This document shows, piece after piece, positions 23,623 to 32,215 of a DNA stretch of 38,034 nt. Position 1 is the first letter of the stretch. Each line of letters begins with the position of its first letter. This stretch comes from an uncultured Eubacteriales bacterium (GTDB taxonomy: Bacteria > Bacillota > Clostridia > Oscillospirales > Oscillospiraceae), in assembly GCA_900319635.1 (NCBI GenBank), contig ONPF01000007.1:1-38034 (forward strand), read 5' to 3'. The notes beneath the pieces were generated by a model, which searched no databases, was not told the origin of the DNA, and worked only from the letters and a program-made list of their open reading frames with translations. The position numbers were made by a program, and so were the translations under genes.

Positions 23623-26325
23623 ATGGCAGAGAAAAAGACGAGCAAGAAAAAAACAACACGCTCTTCCGGGAGCAAGGACAGCGCAAAGGCCAAAAAGCCC
23701 GCCCCCAAGGCCAGCAGCAAGCCCGCCAAAAGCGAAGAGGAGAGCATAGCCTCCTCCGGCGACGGCCGGGTGCTGCTGGGGCTGATCCTGCTGGCGCTGG
23801 GCATCATCCTGCTCATCAGCTATTTCAGCACGGACGGGAAATTTGTCGCGTTTTTCGCGGACATCTTCAAGGGCCTGCTGGGCCGGGGCTTCTGGCTGAC
23901 GGTGCCGGCGCTGCTCTTTGCCGGCGGCCTGCTGCTGCTCCGGCGGAAGGAGCCGGTCACCCTGCGGGTCAGCGCGACGCTGCTGCTGCCCCTGCTTCTC
24001 GGCGCGCTGACGGAGCTTTTGGCGCGGCCCGCCGGGCTGGAGGGACTTGGCCTGCAGGCTCTCGCGGAGAAGCTCTATGTCACCGGAAAACGGCTGGAAT
24101 CCGGCGGCGCCCTGGGCGGCCTGCTGGGCGAGGGGCTGGACTCCGCCTTCAGCATTTACGGCGCCTTCCCGCTGCTGCTGGTGGGCTTTCTGCTTCTTGC
24201 GGTCCTGGCTGTCCGCGGGAGACTGTCCGGCCTCTTCACCGGTATGAAGCAGGCCGCGGCTGAGCGCAGGGAAGAGCTGCGTCAGCGCCGCGAGCAGGAG
24301 CAGGAAGAGGAAGAAGAGGAGGAGCCGGAGGAGCCGGTGCAGCGCGTGAAGACGCCGGAGCGGCGGAGCGCGGCCAAAACGCGGCGACCCAGCTATACGG
24401 TGGATCTGCCTCTGGGTGCGGAGGAAGAGGAGCTGAGCCTGAAGGGCCCCAGCGCCTCCTTCATCCCCACGCCGCCGGAGCGGGATCCGGCTGCCAAGCG
24501 CGCCACCGTGCGCCGCAAGACGGAGTCCGCCCCGAAGGTGGAGACCTTCCGCTTCCCGGAGGACGAGCCGTCCCCGTTTGAGGAGCAGCCGGAGAGCCGG
24601 CGGAAGCTGCCTGTCTCGCCGGTGCCCAAGACGCCGAAGGTGCCGGCGGCGCCGGTTGCCATGACTGCGGAGATCAAGGATCCCCCCGGGGATCCCCCCA
24701 AGCCCAAGCGGATGGGGAAGAAGGAGCTGGAGAAGGAGACCCAGGCCGTGGCGGCGGAGATCTCCAACGCGGAGGACAAGCCCGTCTATGAGTTCCCACC
24801 CCTGGAGCTGCTGCGCAGCAGCACCGGCGGCAAGGTGGACGCACGGGACGAGATCCAGCTCAACGGGGAGCGCCTGCAGGGCGCCCTCAACAGCTTCGGC
24901 ATCAACGCGGCCATCGTGGGCGTGACCCACGGCCCCACCGTCACCCGCTACGATATTGAGCTGGAGCAGGGCGTGAAGCTCTCCCGGGTCACGAACCTGG
25001 CGGGCGACCTGGCCCTGGCTCTGGGCGTTGTGAATGTGCGCATCGCGCCCATCCCCGATAAAATTTCCACCGTGGGCATCGAGGTGCCCAACAAGATCGT
25101 GAGCACCGTCTATCTGCGGGAGATCATCGAGTCTCCCCGCTTCCAGAGCGCCAAGTCCAAGCTGAGCTTCGCCCTGGGCAAGGACATCGGCGGCGACTGC
25201 ATCGTGGGCAATATCGCAAAGCTGCCCCACATGCTCATTGCCGGCACCACCGGCTCCGGCAAATCCGTCTGCATGAACTCGCTGATCCTGAGCCTGCTGT
25301 ACAAGGCCCGGCCGGATGAGGTGCGGCTCATCATGATCGACCCGAAGATGGTGGAGCTGGGCGTGTATAACGGCATCCCCCACCTCTACGTCCCGGTGGT
25401 GACCGATCCCAAGAAGGCCGCCGGCGCGCTGCAGTGGTCGGCGGTGGAGATGCTCAAGCGCTACCGCCTCTTCTCCGAGATCGGCGTGCGGGATCTGGAG
25501 AGCTACAACAAGCATGCCCAGGTCGCCGGGGAGGATACCCTGCCCCAGGTGGTCATCGTCATCGACGAGCTGGCCGATTTGATGTTGGTGGCCTCCAAGG
25601 AAGTGGAGGAGAGCATCTGCCGCGTGGCCCAGATGGGCCGCGCCGCCGGCATGCACCTGGTGATCGCCACCCAGCGCCCGTCTGCGGATGTGATCACCGG
25701 CCTCATGAAGGCCAATATCCCCAGCCGCATCGCCTTTGCGGTCTCCTCCGCCATGGAGAGCCGGATCATTCTGGACCAGGGCGGGGCGGAGAAGCTGGTG
25801 GGCATGGGCGACATGCTCTTCTCTCCCGTGGGCAGCGGCAAGCCCACCCGCATCCAGGGCGCCTTCGTGTCCGACGAGGAGCGGGAGGAGGTCATCCAGT
25901 TCATCAAGGACAGCGCCGGCGAGGTTCAGAAGAACAGCGAGATCGAGGAGTTTATGAACAAGGCCACCGAGGACAAGACCGCCGCCGAAGGCGCCAAGGG
26001 CGCCAAGGACGAGGGCAGCTCTGCCTCGGGCTATGACGAGATGCTGCCCCAGGCGGTAGAGGCGGTGATCGAGGCGGGCTCCTGCTCGGTCTCCATGCTG
26101 CAGCGGCGGGTGAAGCTGGGCTACTCCCGCGCCGCCCGCATCGTGGATCAGATGGAGGAGCTGGGCGTGGTCGGCCCCTACGAGGGCGCCAAGCCCCGGG
26201 CCGTGACCATGGATCGGGCCGGCTGGCACGATCTGCAGGTGCAGCTGGGCATGATCCAGGACGACGACATGGCCTTGGCCGCGGAGATGAGCGAGAACGC
26301 GGACTTCGCCGCCTACGACGAATGA
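23623..26325 (+). CDS. ftsK: DNA translocase FtsK/SpoIIIE
   Basis: Hexameric ATP-driven DNA pump that clears chromosome from the division or sporulation septum. The 900 residues are: a Lys/Ser-rich basic tail (1-45), four membrane helices (about 48-197), a long charged and Pro-rich linker (about 205-385), the alpha/beta motor with Walker A AGTTGSGKS (540-548) and Walker B VVIVIDELADL (about 642-652), and a C-terminal winged-helix gamma domain (about 805-870) that reads KOPS/SRS sequences. It is the only such gene here; FtsK versus SpoIIIE cannot be separated by these motifs. Confidence 0.97.
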   Translation: MAEKKTSKKKTTRSSGSKDSAKAKKPAPKASSKPAKSEEESIASSGDGRVLLGLILLALGIILLISYFSTDGKFVAFFADIFKGLLGRGFWLTVPALLFAGGLLLLRRKEPVTLRVSATLLLPLLLGALTELLARPAGLEGLGLQALAEKLYVTGKRLESGGALGGLLGEGLDSAFSIYGAFPLLLVGFLLLAVLAVRGRLSGLFTGMKQAAAERREELRQRREQEQEEEEEEEPEEPVQRVKTPERRSAAKTRRPSYTVDLPLGAEEEELSLKGPSASFIPTPPERDPAAKRATVRRKTESAPKVETFRFPEDEPSPFEEQPESRRKLPVSPVPKTPKVPAAPVAMTAEIKDPPGDPPKPKRMGKKELEKETQAVAAEISNAEDKPVYEFPPLELLRSSTGGKVDARDEIQLNGERLQGALNSFGINAAIVGVTHGPTVTRYDIELEQGVKLSRVTNLAGDLALALGVVNVRIAPIPDKISTVGIEVPNKIVSTVYLREIIESPRFQSAKSKLSFALGKDIGGDCIVGNIAKLPHMLIAGTTGSGKSVCMNSLILSLLYKARPDEVRLIMIDPKMVELGVYNGIPHLYVPVVTDPKKAAGALQWSAVEMLKRYRLFSEIGVRDLESYNKHAQVAGEDTLPQVVIVIDELADLMLVASKEVEESICRVAQMGRAAGMHLVIATQRPSADVITGLMKANIPSRIAFAVSSAMESRIILDQGGAEKLVGMGDMLFSPVGSGKPTRIQGAFVSDEEREEVIQFIKDSAGEVQKNSEIEEFMNKATEDKTAAEGAKGAKDEGSSASGYDEMLPQAVEAVIEAGSCSVSMLQRRVKLGYSRAARIVDQMEELGVVGPYEGAKPRAVTMDRAGWHDLQVQLGMIQDDDMALAAEMSENADFAAYDE

Positions 26326-26336
26326 GACAGAAAGGG

Positions 26337-26358
26337 AAGGGGCGCATCTGCGCCCCTT
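26337..26358 (+). terminator. Hairpin after ftsK
   Basis: A 10-bp stem AAGGGGCGCA/TGCGCCCCTT with a tiny loop, followed only by TC. It could attenuate or process the message before mrnC; the lack of a T-run makes full termination doubtful. Confidence 0.5.
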
Positions 26359-26370
26359 TCGGGTAAACAG

Positions 26371-26781
26371 ATGAGTTTTTTGAAACCGGAAATGAGCCTG
26401 CAGGAGGTCAAGAGCATCAGCATGCTGGGCCTGGCCCATGTGGGCGATGGGGTGTATGAGCTTCTAAACCGCAGCCAGCTCTGCCGGGAGGGACACACCG
26501 ACGTGCAGACCCTGCACCGGCTCACCGTGGCGCGGGTGCGGGCGGAGGCCCAGGCGAAAGCCGCCGCGCACATCCTCCCCCTGCTGACGGAGGAGGAGCT
26601 CTCGATCTATCGCCGGGGGCGCAACACCCATGTGAACTCGGTGCCCCACCACGCCCAGCTTGCGGACTATCACGCGGCCACGGGGCTGGAGGCGCTCTTC
26701 GGCTGGCTCTATTTGCTGGGGCGGTTGGAGCGTATCGACGCCCTCTTTGCCGCCATTATGGAGGAAGAACATGCCACTTGA
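26371..26781 (+). CDS. mrnC: Mini-ribonuclease III
   Basis: Double-strand-specific endonuclease that matures 23S rRNA in Firmicutes; it has the RNase III catalytic domain but no dsRNA-binding domain. The 136-residue length is typical and LAHVGDGVYELLNR near residues 21-34 is the catalytic signature with its Asp. The ribosome-binding site is weak; an internal ATG at 26392 is the alternative start. Its 3' end overlaps rqcH by 11 bases, so the two are translationally coupled. Confidence 0.92.
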   Translation: MSFLKPEMSLQEVKSISMLGLAHVGDGVYELLNRSQLCREGHTDVQTLHRLTVARVRAEAQAKAAAHILPLLTEEELSIYRRGRNTHVNSVPHHAQLADYHAATGLEALFGWLYLLGRLERIDALFAAIMEEEHAT

Positions 26782-28492
26782 CGCTGTCTGTATTCACGCC
26801 TTGGCGGCGGAGCTGCAGGAGCGCATCGCCGAGGGGCGGATCGACAAGGTGCAGCAGCCCGAGCGGGATCTGCTGCTGCTCTCCCTGCGGGCAAAGGGGG
26901 AGAATCTGCGGCTGCTGCTGGCCGCCGGGACGGGGAATGCCCGGGTCCATGTGACCAGAGCCGGCTTTGAAAATCCCCCGGAGGCGCCCATGTTCTGCAT
27001 GCTGCTGCGCAAGCACCTGGTGGGCGCCCGCATCACCGCCGTGACCCAGCCGGACTGGGAGCGGATGCTGATCCTGGAGCTGGACGCCCGGGACGAACTG
27101 GGCGTGGCCTCCCACAAGCGCCTGGTGGTGGAGCTGATCGGCCGCAGCGCCAATGTGATCCTGGTGGGCGAGGATGGGCGCATCATCGACTGTATGCGCC
27201 GGGTGGAGTTCGGGGGCGACGCCCTGCGCCATCTGCTGCCCGGGAGCTTTTACCGCATGCCCCCCGCCCAGGAGAAGCGCCCCTTCTTTGAGACGCCGGC
27301 GGAGGAATATCGGAGCCTGGTCGCCCGGGCGGATCGGAGCCGCCCGGCGGACAAGTGGCTGCTGGACAGCTTCTCCGGCCTCTCGCCGCTTCTATGCCGG
27401 GAGCTGGCCGCCCGCTGCGGCGGGGACTACGACACCCTGCCGGAGCAGATGGAGGCCCTGCGGGAGAGCGTGGACGCCGGGGACTATAGCCCCTGCCTGC
27501 TGCTGCGGGACGGGAAAGCCCAGGATTTCAGCTTCCTGCCTATCACCCAGTACGGGAAAGACACGCAAAACGAGAGCTATGACAGCTTTTCCGAGCTGCT
27601 GGACGCCTTTTATGCCCGCCGGGATCAGGCGGAGCAGCGGCGCCGCCGCAGCCATGAGCTGATGAAGACCATCCGCACCGGGCGGGATCGCCTGGCCCGG
27701 AAGCTCGCAAACCAGCGGGAGGAGCTGAAGCGCACCGAGACCCGGGAAGACGTGCGCCGCAGGGCGGAGCTGATCACCGCGAACCTCTACCGCATGAAAA
27801 AGGGCGATAGCAGCCTGAGCTGCCAGGACTACTATCAGGAGGACTGCCCGGAGATCACCATTCCGCTGGATGCTCTGAAAACGCCCCAGCAGAACGCTGC
27901 GGCGCTGTTCAAGGAGTATAACAAGCTCAAGGGCGCCGAGCTGCATCTGACAGAGCTCATCGCAAAGGGCGAAAGGGAGCTGGACTATCTGGACAGCGTT
28001 CTGGCGGAGCTGGAGCAGGCGGAGAGCGAGCGGGATCTGGCGGATATTCGCCGGGAGCTTGCGGATACCGGCTATCTGAAAAAAGGCCGGGGCGGCAAAA
28101 ACGAGAAGGGCAGGGCCCAGGCGCCCTGGCGCTTCGTCACCGACGACGGCTTTGAGATCCTGGTGGGGCGCAGCAACGTGCAGAATGACGAGCTGACCAC
28201 CAAAATTGCCCGCCGCAGCGACTGGTGGCTGCACACCCAGAAGGTGCACGGCAGCCATGTGATCCTCCGCTGCGAAGGGGAGGAGCCCAGTTCCCTCGCC
28301 CTGGAGCAGGCGGCGTCCATCGCGGCCTATTACTCCCAGGGACGGGAGGGCGGCAAGATCCCGGTGGACTACACCATGGTGCGCCATGTGCGCAAGCCCT
28401 CCGGCGCCATGCCGGGCAAGGTGATCTACACCGAGTACAAGACCCTGCTGACCCAGGCGGACGAAGCCCTGGTCGCACGCCTCAAGAGGTAG
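26771..28492 (+). CDS. rqcH: Ribosome quality-control protein RqcH (NFACT family)
   Basis: Binds stalled 50S-peptidyl-tRNA complexes and directs C-terminal alanine tailing so that the nascent chain is degraded. The 573-residue protein contains NFACT-N (about 1-200), a long coiled-coil middle (about 280-440) and the C-terminal NFACT-R RNA-binding domain (about 455-560) with DWWLHTQKVHGSHVIL and SGAMPGKVIYTEYKTL. Older annotations call this FbpA, a fibronectin-binding protein. The ATG at 26771 has GAGGAAG upstream and lies inside the end of mrnC. Confidence 0.95.
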   Translation: MPLDAVCIHALAAELQERIAEGRIDKVQQPERDLLLLSLRAKGENLRLLLAAGTGNARVHVTRAGFENPPEAPMFCMLLRKHLVGARITAVTQPDWERMLILELDARDELGVASHKRLVVELIGRSANVILVGEDGRIIDCMRRVEFGGDALRHLLPGSFYRMPPAQEKRPFFETPAEEYRSLVARADRSRPADKWLLDSFSGLSPLLCRELAARCGGDYDTLPEQMEALRESVDAGDYSPCLLLRDGKAQDFSFLPITQYGKDTQNESYDSFSELLDAFYARRDQAEQRRRRSHELMKTIRTGRDRLARKLANQREELKRTETREDVRRRAELITANLYRMKKGDSSLSCQDYYQEDCPEITIPLDALKTPQQNAAALFKEYNKLKGAELHLTELIAKGERELDYLDSVLAELEQAESERDLADIRRELADTGYLKKGRGGKNEKGRAQAPWRFVTDDGFEILVGRSNVQNDELTTKIARRSDWWLHTQKVHGSHVILRCEGEEPSSLALEQAASIAAYYSQGREGGKIPVDYTMVRHVRKPSGAMPGKVIYTEYKTLLTQADEALVARLKR

Positions 28493-28495
28493 GCA

Positions 28496-28951
28496 ATGAA
28501 GGAAAAACGAATCAAAATCACGGTCGCTGTGCTGTTCGCGGTCTATGTAGCCGGAATGCTGCTGCTCTTGTTTTACCGGCAGCCCCGGGCGGGGCATGAG
28601 TACAATCTTGCCCCCTTCGCCACCATCCGGGACTATTTTCTGGTGATGCGGATGCGAAATCCCTGGGAGGCGGGTCTGCGGGCTTACGGCTGGGTCAATT
28701 TTCTGGGCAACATTCTGGCTTTTTTGCCTTTGGGCGTGTTTCTTCCGCTCCTGTTCCGGCGGCAGGGAAACTTTTGGATTTTCCTCACGACGGTGGTGTT
28801 TGCCGTCTGCGCGGTGGAGCTGCTGCAGCTCTGGACGCGGCGGGGCTCCCTGGATGTGGACGATCTGATCCTGAACGTCCCCGGCGCCTGTCTGGGCTGG
28901 ACAGCCTGGCGGCTCTGGCCGAAAAAGGAAAATCACGGGAACGCTTCCTGA
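28496..28951 (+). CDS. VanZ family membrane protein
   Basis: A 151-residue protein with four membrane helices and the VanZ-like signature: NFLGNILAFLPLG in the second helix region and ELLQL...SLDVDDLILN near the end. VanZ raises teicoplanin tolerance in enterococci; for stand-alone homologues like this the function is unknown. It starts three bases after rqcH, and its stop codon is inside the terminator hairpin. Confidence 0.88.
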   Translation: MKEKRIKITVAVLFAVYVAGMLLLLFYRQPRAGHEYNLAPFATIRDYFLVMRMRNPWEAGLRAYGWVNFLGNILAFLPLGVFLPLLFRRQGNFWIFLTTVVFAVCAVELLQLWTRRGSLDVDDLILNVPGACLGWTAWRLWPKKENHGNAS

Positions 28952-28971
28952 GAAGCGAACCCGTGATTTTT
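28931..28971. terminator. Bidirectional terminator between vanZ-like and ybaK-like
   Basis: AATCACGGG (28931-28939) pairs with CCCGTGATT (28960-28968). An inner CGCTTC-ctga-GAAGCG stem extends the hairpin; T-runs flank both sides, serving the convergent genes. Confidence 0.92.
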
Positions 28972-28981
28972 CTTTGTGCTT

Positions 28982-29452
28982 TTATTCCGGCAGCTTGCAG
29001 ACGTCGATCCATTCCAACGCCCGGGAGACGCAAAACAGCTCCTCCAGATTCAGCTCGATGGCGCTGCTGGGGCTGCCCACGGCGGGGAAGACGGTGGTGA
29101 AGCGCTTCAGACTCTCGTCCAGATACACCGGGATCCCCTCCTTGCAGCCGAAGGGACACACGCCGCCCACCGGGTGGCCGGTGAGCTCCGGCACCTCCTC
29201 GGCGGAGAGCATCCGCGCCTTGAAGTGAAACTTCTCCCGGAACTTCCTGTTGTCGATCCGCGCGTCTCCGGCGGCCAGGATCAGCATACAGCCATCCTCG
29301 GTTTTGAAGGAGAGGGTCTTGGCGATCCGGGCGCCCTCCACCCCCAGGGCCAGGGCGGCCAACTCCACCGTGGCGGAGGAGACGGTGAATTCCCGCACCC
29401 GATCCTCCATGCCCAGGGCGCGGAAATACGCCCGGCCTTTTTCAATGGACAT
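28982..29452 (-). CDS. YbaK/EbsC family aminoacyl-tRNA deacylase
   Basis: Likely clears mischarged tRNA, by family precedent Cys-tRNA(Pro) or a related species. The 156-residue domain has the conserved lysine in ARIAKTLSF (Lys45) and the GHPVGGVCPFG substrate loop. It is the last gene of the xpaC-telA-lemA-like operon and overlaps the preceding stop codon by one base (TGATG). Substrate specificity is not fixed by sequence. Confidence 0.92.
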   Translation of the reverse strand: MSIEKGRAYFRALGMEDRVREFTVSSATVELAALALGVEGARIAKTLSFKTEDGCMLILAAGDARIDNRKFREKFHFKARMLSAEEVPELTGHPVGGVCPFGCKEGIPVYLDESLKRFTTVFPAVGSPSSAIELNLEELFCVSRALEWIDVCKLPE

Positions 29453-29988
29453 CAGGCAAACTCCTCCGGCATGGAAACTTCGGCCAGGTCTGCCAGAATA
29501 CTGGTGGGAAAGCGGTCGTATTTCTGCAGGAATTCCCGCACGTTGTCGTTATAAGGCGAGGCGGCGATCTTGGCCTGCGCAGTGTGGATCTGCGTCAGGC
29601 AGAGACTTACAGCTTCTGCGTCTTCTTCGCTGAGCGCCGTACTCAAAAGACTCTGTTCCATGGCGGACAGCTCTTGGCAGAGCGCATTGTAGGAGGCATA
29701 AAACCGTTTGGCGCCGACGTCGCCCCGGATCATACAGCGCTGAAGATCCTCCGCCGCAGCGCTCAGGTCTGCCGTGTCGAGTCCGTTCTTTTCTGCCACG
29801 GCGGCCAGTCGAACGGCCTCTGCCTGCAGCGCCCGCAGCTGTTGGTAGATCTCACCGTCATCAAAGAAGGTGTTCGTCATATCCCGGCAGAGCGCGCCGA
29901 ACTTCACATGGGTGTTCAGAAGCGTTGCGCCCACGACGATCAGCACACAGAGGATCAGCGCGACGGCGCGGTTTTTGAAAAACTTCAT
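29452..29988 (-). CDS. LemA-like membrane-anchored protein
   Basis: A 178-residue protein: one N-terminal membrane helix (about 7-25) and a helical extracytoplasmic domain. The C-terminal block PYNDNVREFLQKYDRFPT resembles the YNxxVxxYNxxxxxFP motif of LemA proteins, so I call it LemA-like; the rest is diverged. The ATG at 29988 has TAGGAG upstream. It sits between telA and ybaK in a minus-strand operon. Confidence 0.78.
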   Translation of the reverse strand: MKFFKNRAVALILCVLIVVGATLLNTHVKFGALCRDMTNTFFDDGEIYQQLRALQAEAVRLAAVAEKNGLDTADLSAAAEDLQRCMIRGDVGAKRFYASYNALCQELSAMEQSLLSTALSEEDAEAVSLCLTQIHTAQAKIAASPYNDNVREFLQKYDRFPTSILADLAEVSMPEEFA

Positions 29989-30009
29989 ACAAAACTCCTA
30001 CAGGGGGAA

Positions 30010-31167
30010 TCAGCCCTGCATCTCCAGCAGCTTCTGCTTGAGGGCGCCCTCGATGCGGCCCAGCTCTTCCTCGGCCTGGGCACGGCGGATGCGGCCCTGA
30101 TCCTGGATCTCCCGCACCTCGTTCAGGGTGGCGATCAACTCCTCGTTGGTCTTGCGCAGGGTCTCCATATCCACGATGCCGCGCTCGGACTCCTTGGCGA
30201 TGGCGACGCTGCCCTGGTGCAGGGTCTGGGCGTTCTTCTGCAGGAGGGCGTTGGTCACGTCGGTGACCTCCCGCTGGGCCTTCATGGCCTGCTCGGAGTG
30301 GTACAGGGACAGGGCCATGACCATCTGGTTCTTCCAGAGAGGGATGGTGTTCACGATGGAGGTGCGGATCTTCTCCACCATCAGACTGTCGTTATTCTGC
30401 ACCATGCGGATCTGGGGCGCCATCTGCACGGAGATCATGCGGGTCAGCTCCAGGTCGTGGATCTTCTTCTCGAAGCGGCCGATCATGTTGGCAAAGTCGT
30501 TGGCGGCCTGGGCGTCCTCCGGCTGGCCGGACTCGTTGGCCTTCTTCACCAGCTCCGGCAGCTCCACCTGGCGCAGATGCTCGATCTTCAGCTTGCCGGC
30601 CAGGATGTACATGGTCAGCTCCTTCATGTACTCCTCGTTCTTCTCGTACATCTTGTCCATCATGCTGATGTCCTTGAGCAGAACGACTTCGTGCTTTTCC
30701 AGAGAGTCCACGATCTTGTCCACATTGACCTCGGCCTTGTCATACTGCGCCTTCAGAGAGGCCAGGCTCTGCTGCCCCTTCTTGAACAGGCCCAGGAAGC
30801 CCTTTTTCTCCTCAGCGTCGAAGTTGAAGCCCTTCAGCTCCACCACCAGGTCGCCCAGCATACCGCCCACCTCGCCCAGATCCTTGGTGCGCACGGTGGC
30901 CAGCGCGGCGTCGGAGAACTCGGAGATGTTCTTCTGGGCGGCGCCACCGTAGTTCATGACCTGCTCGGTGTTGAGCACGTCGATCTTCTCGGAAAACTCG
31001 CGGACGGCGGCCTGCTCCGCCTCGGACAGGTTGCTGAGATCCAGCTTTTCCACGGGAGCCTTTTCCTCGACCTTTTCTTCCTCGGGGGCGGGCGCTTCCT
31101 CCACAGCGGCAGCCGTCGCTGCGTTGGGATCCAGTGTCAGGAAGGGGATCTTCGTTTCTTCGCTCAT
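30010..31167 (-). CDS. telA: Toxic anion resistance protein TelA
   Basis: Cytosolic, mostly helical protein of the TelA/KlaA family, linked to tellurite and to envelope-stress (nisin, cephalosporin) tolerance; the molecular role is not settled. The 385 residues carry an acidic, Ala/Pro-rich N-terminus and the family core with FLGLFKKG, TMYILAGKLKI and WKNQMVMALSLYHSEQA. The ATG at 31167 has AAAGGAA upstream. It follows xpaC by 61 bases, the usual Firmicutes pair. Confidence 0.95.
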   Translation of the reverse strand: MSEETKIPFLTLDPNAATAAAVEEAPAPEEEKVEEKAPVEKLDLSNLSEAEQAAVREFSEKIDVLNTEQVMNYGGAAQKNISEFSDAALATVRTKDLGEVGGMLGDLVVELKGFNFDAEEKKGFLGLFKKGQQSLASLKAQYDKAEVNVDKIVDSLEKHEVVLLKDISMMDKMYEKNEEYMKELTMYILAGKLKIEHLRQVELPELVKKANESGQPEDAQAANDFANMIGRFEKKIHDLELTRMISVQMAPQIRMVQNNDSLMVEKIRTSIVNTIPLWKNQMVMALSLYHSEQAMKAQREVTDVTNALLQKNAQTLHQGSVAIAKESERGIVDMETLRKTNEELIATLNEVREIQDQGRIRRAQAEEELGRIEGALKQKLLEMQG

Positions 31168-31228
31168 GTCACATGTTCCTTTCTTTTACAGATTGTATGG
31201 CAAACGGTTTTAACCTTGGAAAACAGAA

Positions 31229-32068
31229 TCAGAAATGGAGGTTGATGCCGCCGGAGCCCGCCGCAACGCTGCCCTCCGCATTCCCTTGGGCGGGAGCGGC
31301 CGCGGGCTTGATGTCAAAATCCTTGTTGCCGGTGAGCCCCTCTCTGGCCAGCATGGTGTTCATCACCTGAATGTCGGTCTCAATATCCAGGGCCTGGTTG
31401 GCAAAGAGAGAGTCCAGCATCTTCTTGTAGGCCGCAATGGCGTCGTCCAGCATGGTGTCGATGCTCTTCATGGTCTTGTCCAGGTTCTCCCCCTCGATGC
31501 CCTGGGCGCTCATCCGGTCGTAGGCGTTCAGGAGCTTGATGGTGGTGGGGAGGTAGTAGTTCATGAACTTCTTGATCTGGGGGATGTCCGAGGGATCGGC
31601 GATGGCGTCCTGGGTGATCTTGTCCGTCACGCGCATCAGCTCGTTGATCTTCACCCGGATGGCGGGATCCTTGATGGACATATAGAGCCGCCCCATCTCG
31701 CTGAGAGCCCGGTTGCCCTCCTCCACAATGGGGTCGATCTCCGGGCCGTAGCTCTTCTTCTCCGGCTGGGCGTTCTGCACCCGCTGAGAGGTGTACTGGG
31801 GCTTCGCCTGCTGCTGCACCCGCTGGGAGGTGTACTGGGGCTTCACCTGGGCGGCCTCCACCTGCGCCTTGCGGGCGGCCTCCTCCGCCTTCTTCTCCTG
31901 CCGGCCGCGGGAGCGGCCCAGGAAATAGGAGAGCACACCGCAGAGCCCCGCGCTGAGAACAAGCGTGGAGAGGCGGAACATGGGCAGGAAGGCCGACAGA
32001 AAGAGCCAGGAGAGGGCAAAGGTATAAAACGGCTTTACGCCGGAGCGTCTGTTGTTGCGTCTGGCCAT
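31229..32068 (-). CDS. xpaC: XpaC family protein (5-bromo-4-chloroindolyl phosphate hydrolysis)
   Basis: A 279-residue protein with an N-terminal hydrophobic hairpin of two membrane helices (about 14-50), a linker and a helical C-terminal domain like XpaC of Bacillus. The linker has a ten-residue direct repeat, KPQYTSQRVQ, at about 76 and 88. The phosphatase activity in the family name rests on an old phenotype; no phosphatase motif is visible here. It is the first gene of the operon with telA, the LemA-like gene and ybaK. The ATG at 32068 has GGAGGAG upstream. Confidence 0.9.
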   Translation of the reverse strand: MARRNNRRSGVKPFYTFALSWLFLSAFLPMFRLSTLVLSAGLCGVLSYFLGRSRGRQEKKAEEAARKAQVEAAQVKPQYTSQRVQQQAKPQYTSQRVQNAQPEKKSYGPEIDPIVEEGNRALSEMGRLYMSIKDPAIRVKINELMRVTDKITQDAIADPSDIPQIKKFMNYYLPTTIKLLNAYDRMSAQGIEGENLDKTMKSIDTMLDDAIAAYKKMLDSLFANQALDIETDIQVMNTMLAREGLTGNKDFDIKPAAAPAQGNAEGSVAAGSGGINLHF

Positions 32069-32097
32069 AGCTTGTCTCCTCCAAATTTTATCATACC

Positions 32098-32126
32098 ATT
32101 TTATATCGAAATCTTCTTACCGTCAA
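32098..32126 (-). promoter_or_regulatory. Promoter of the xpaC-telA operon
   Basis: On the minus strand, TTGACG (32121-32126), a 17-base spacer and TAAAAT (32098-32103). Confidence 0.85.
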
Positions 32127-32131
32127 GAGTA

Positions 32132-32161
32132 TTGCATTTTAAATGCAAAGTGTAGTATAAT
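32132..32161 (+). promoter_or_regulatory. rpe promoter overlapping a palindrome
   Basis: TTGCAT (32132-32137), an 18-base spacer and TATAAT (32156-32161). The palindrome TTGCATTT-t-AAATGCAA (32132-32148) covers the -35 and lies just outside the -35 of the divergent xpaC promoter. Confidence 0.8.
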
Positions 32162-32215
32162 AACCCGTCATCAAACAGCGCGCTCCGCCGCGCAGATTAA
32201 GAGGAGGCGTCCCCC

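Noticed and set aside
23101-26439. 1112-codon open frame antisense to uppP and ftsK
   Set aside because: Covers two certain genes on the other strand; composition is His/Gln/Arg/Gly-rich noise.
26771-28492. Fibronectin-binding adhesin FbpA
   Set aside because: Domain order is that of NFACT/RqcH, a cytosolic ribosome quality-control factor without a signal peptide.
29584-31245. 553-codon open frame antisense to telA
   Set aside because: Antisense shadow; telA is supported by family motifs and operon context.
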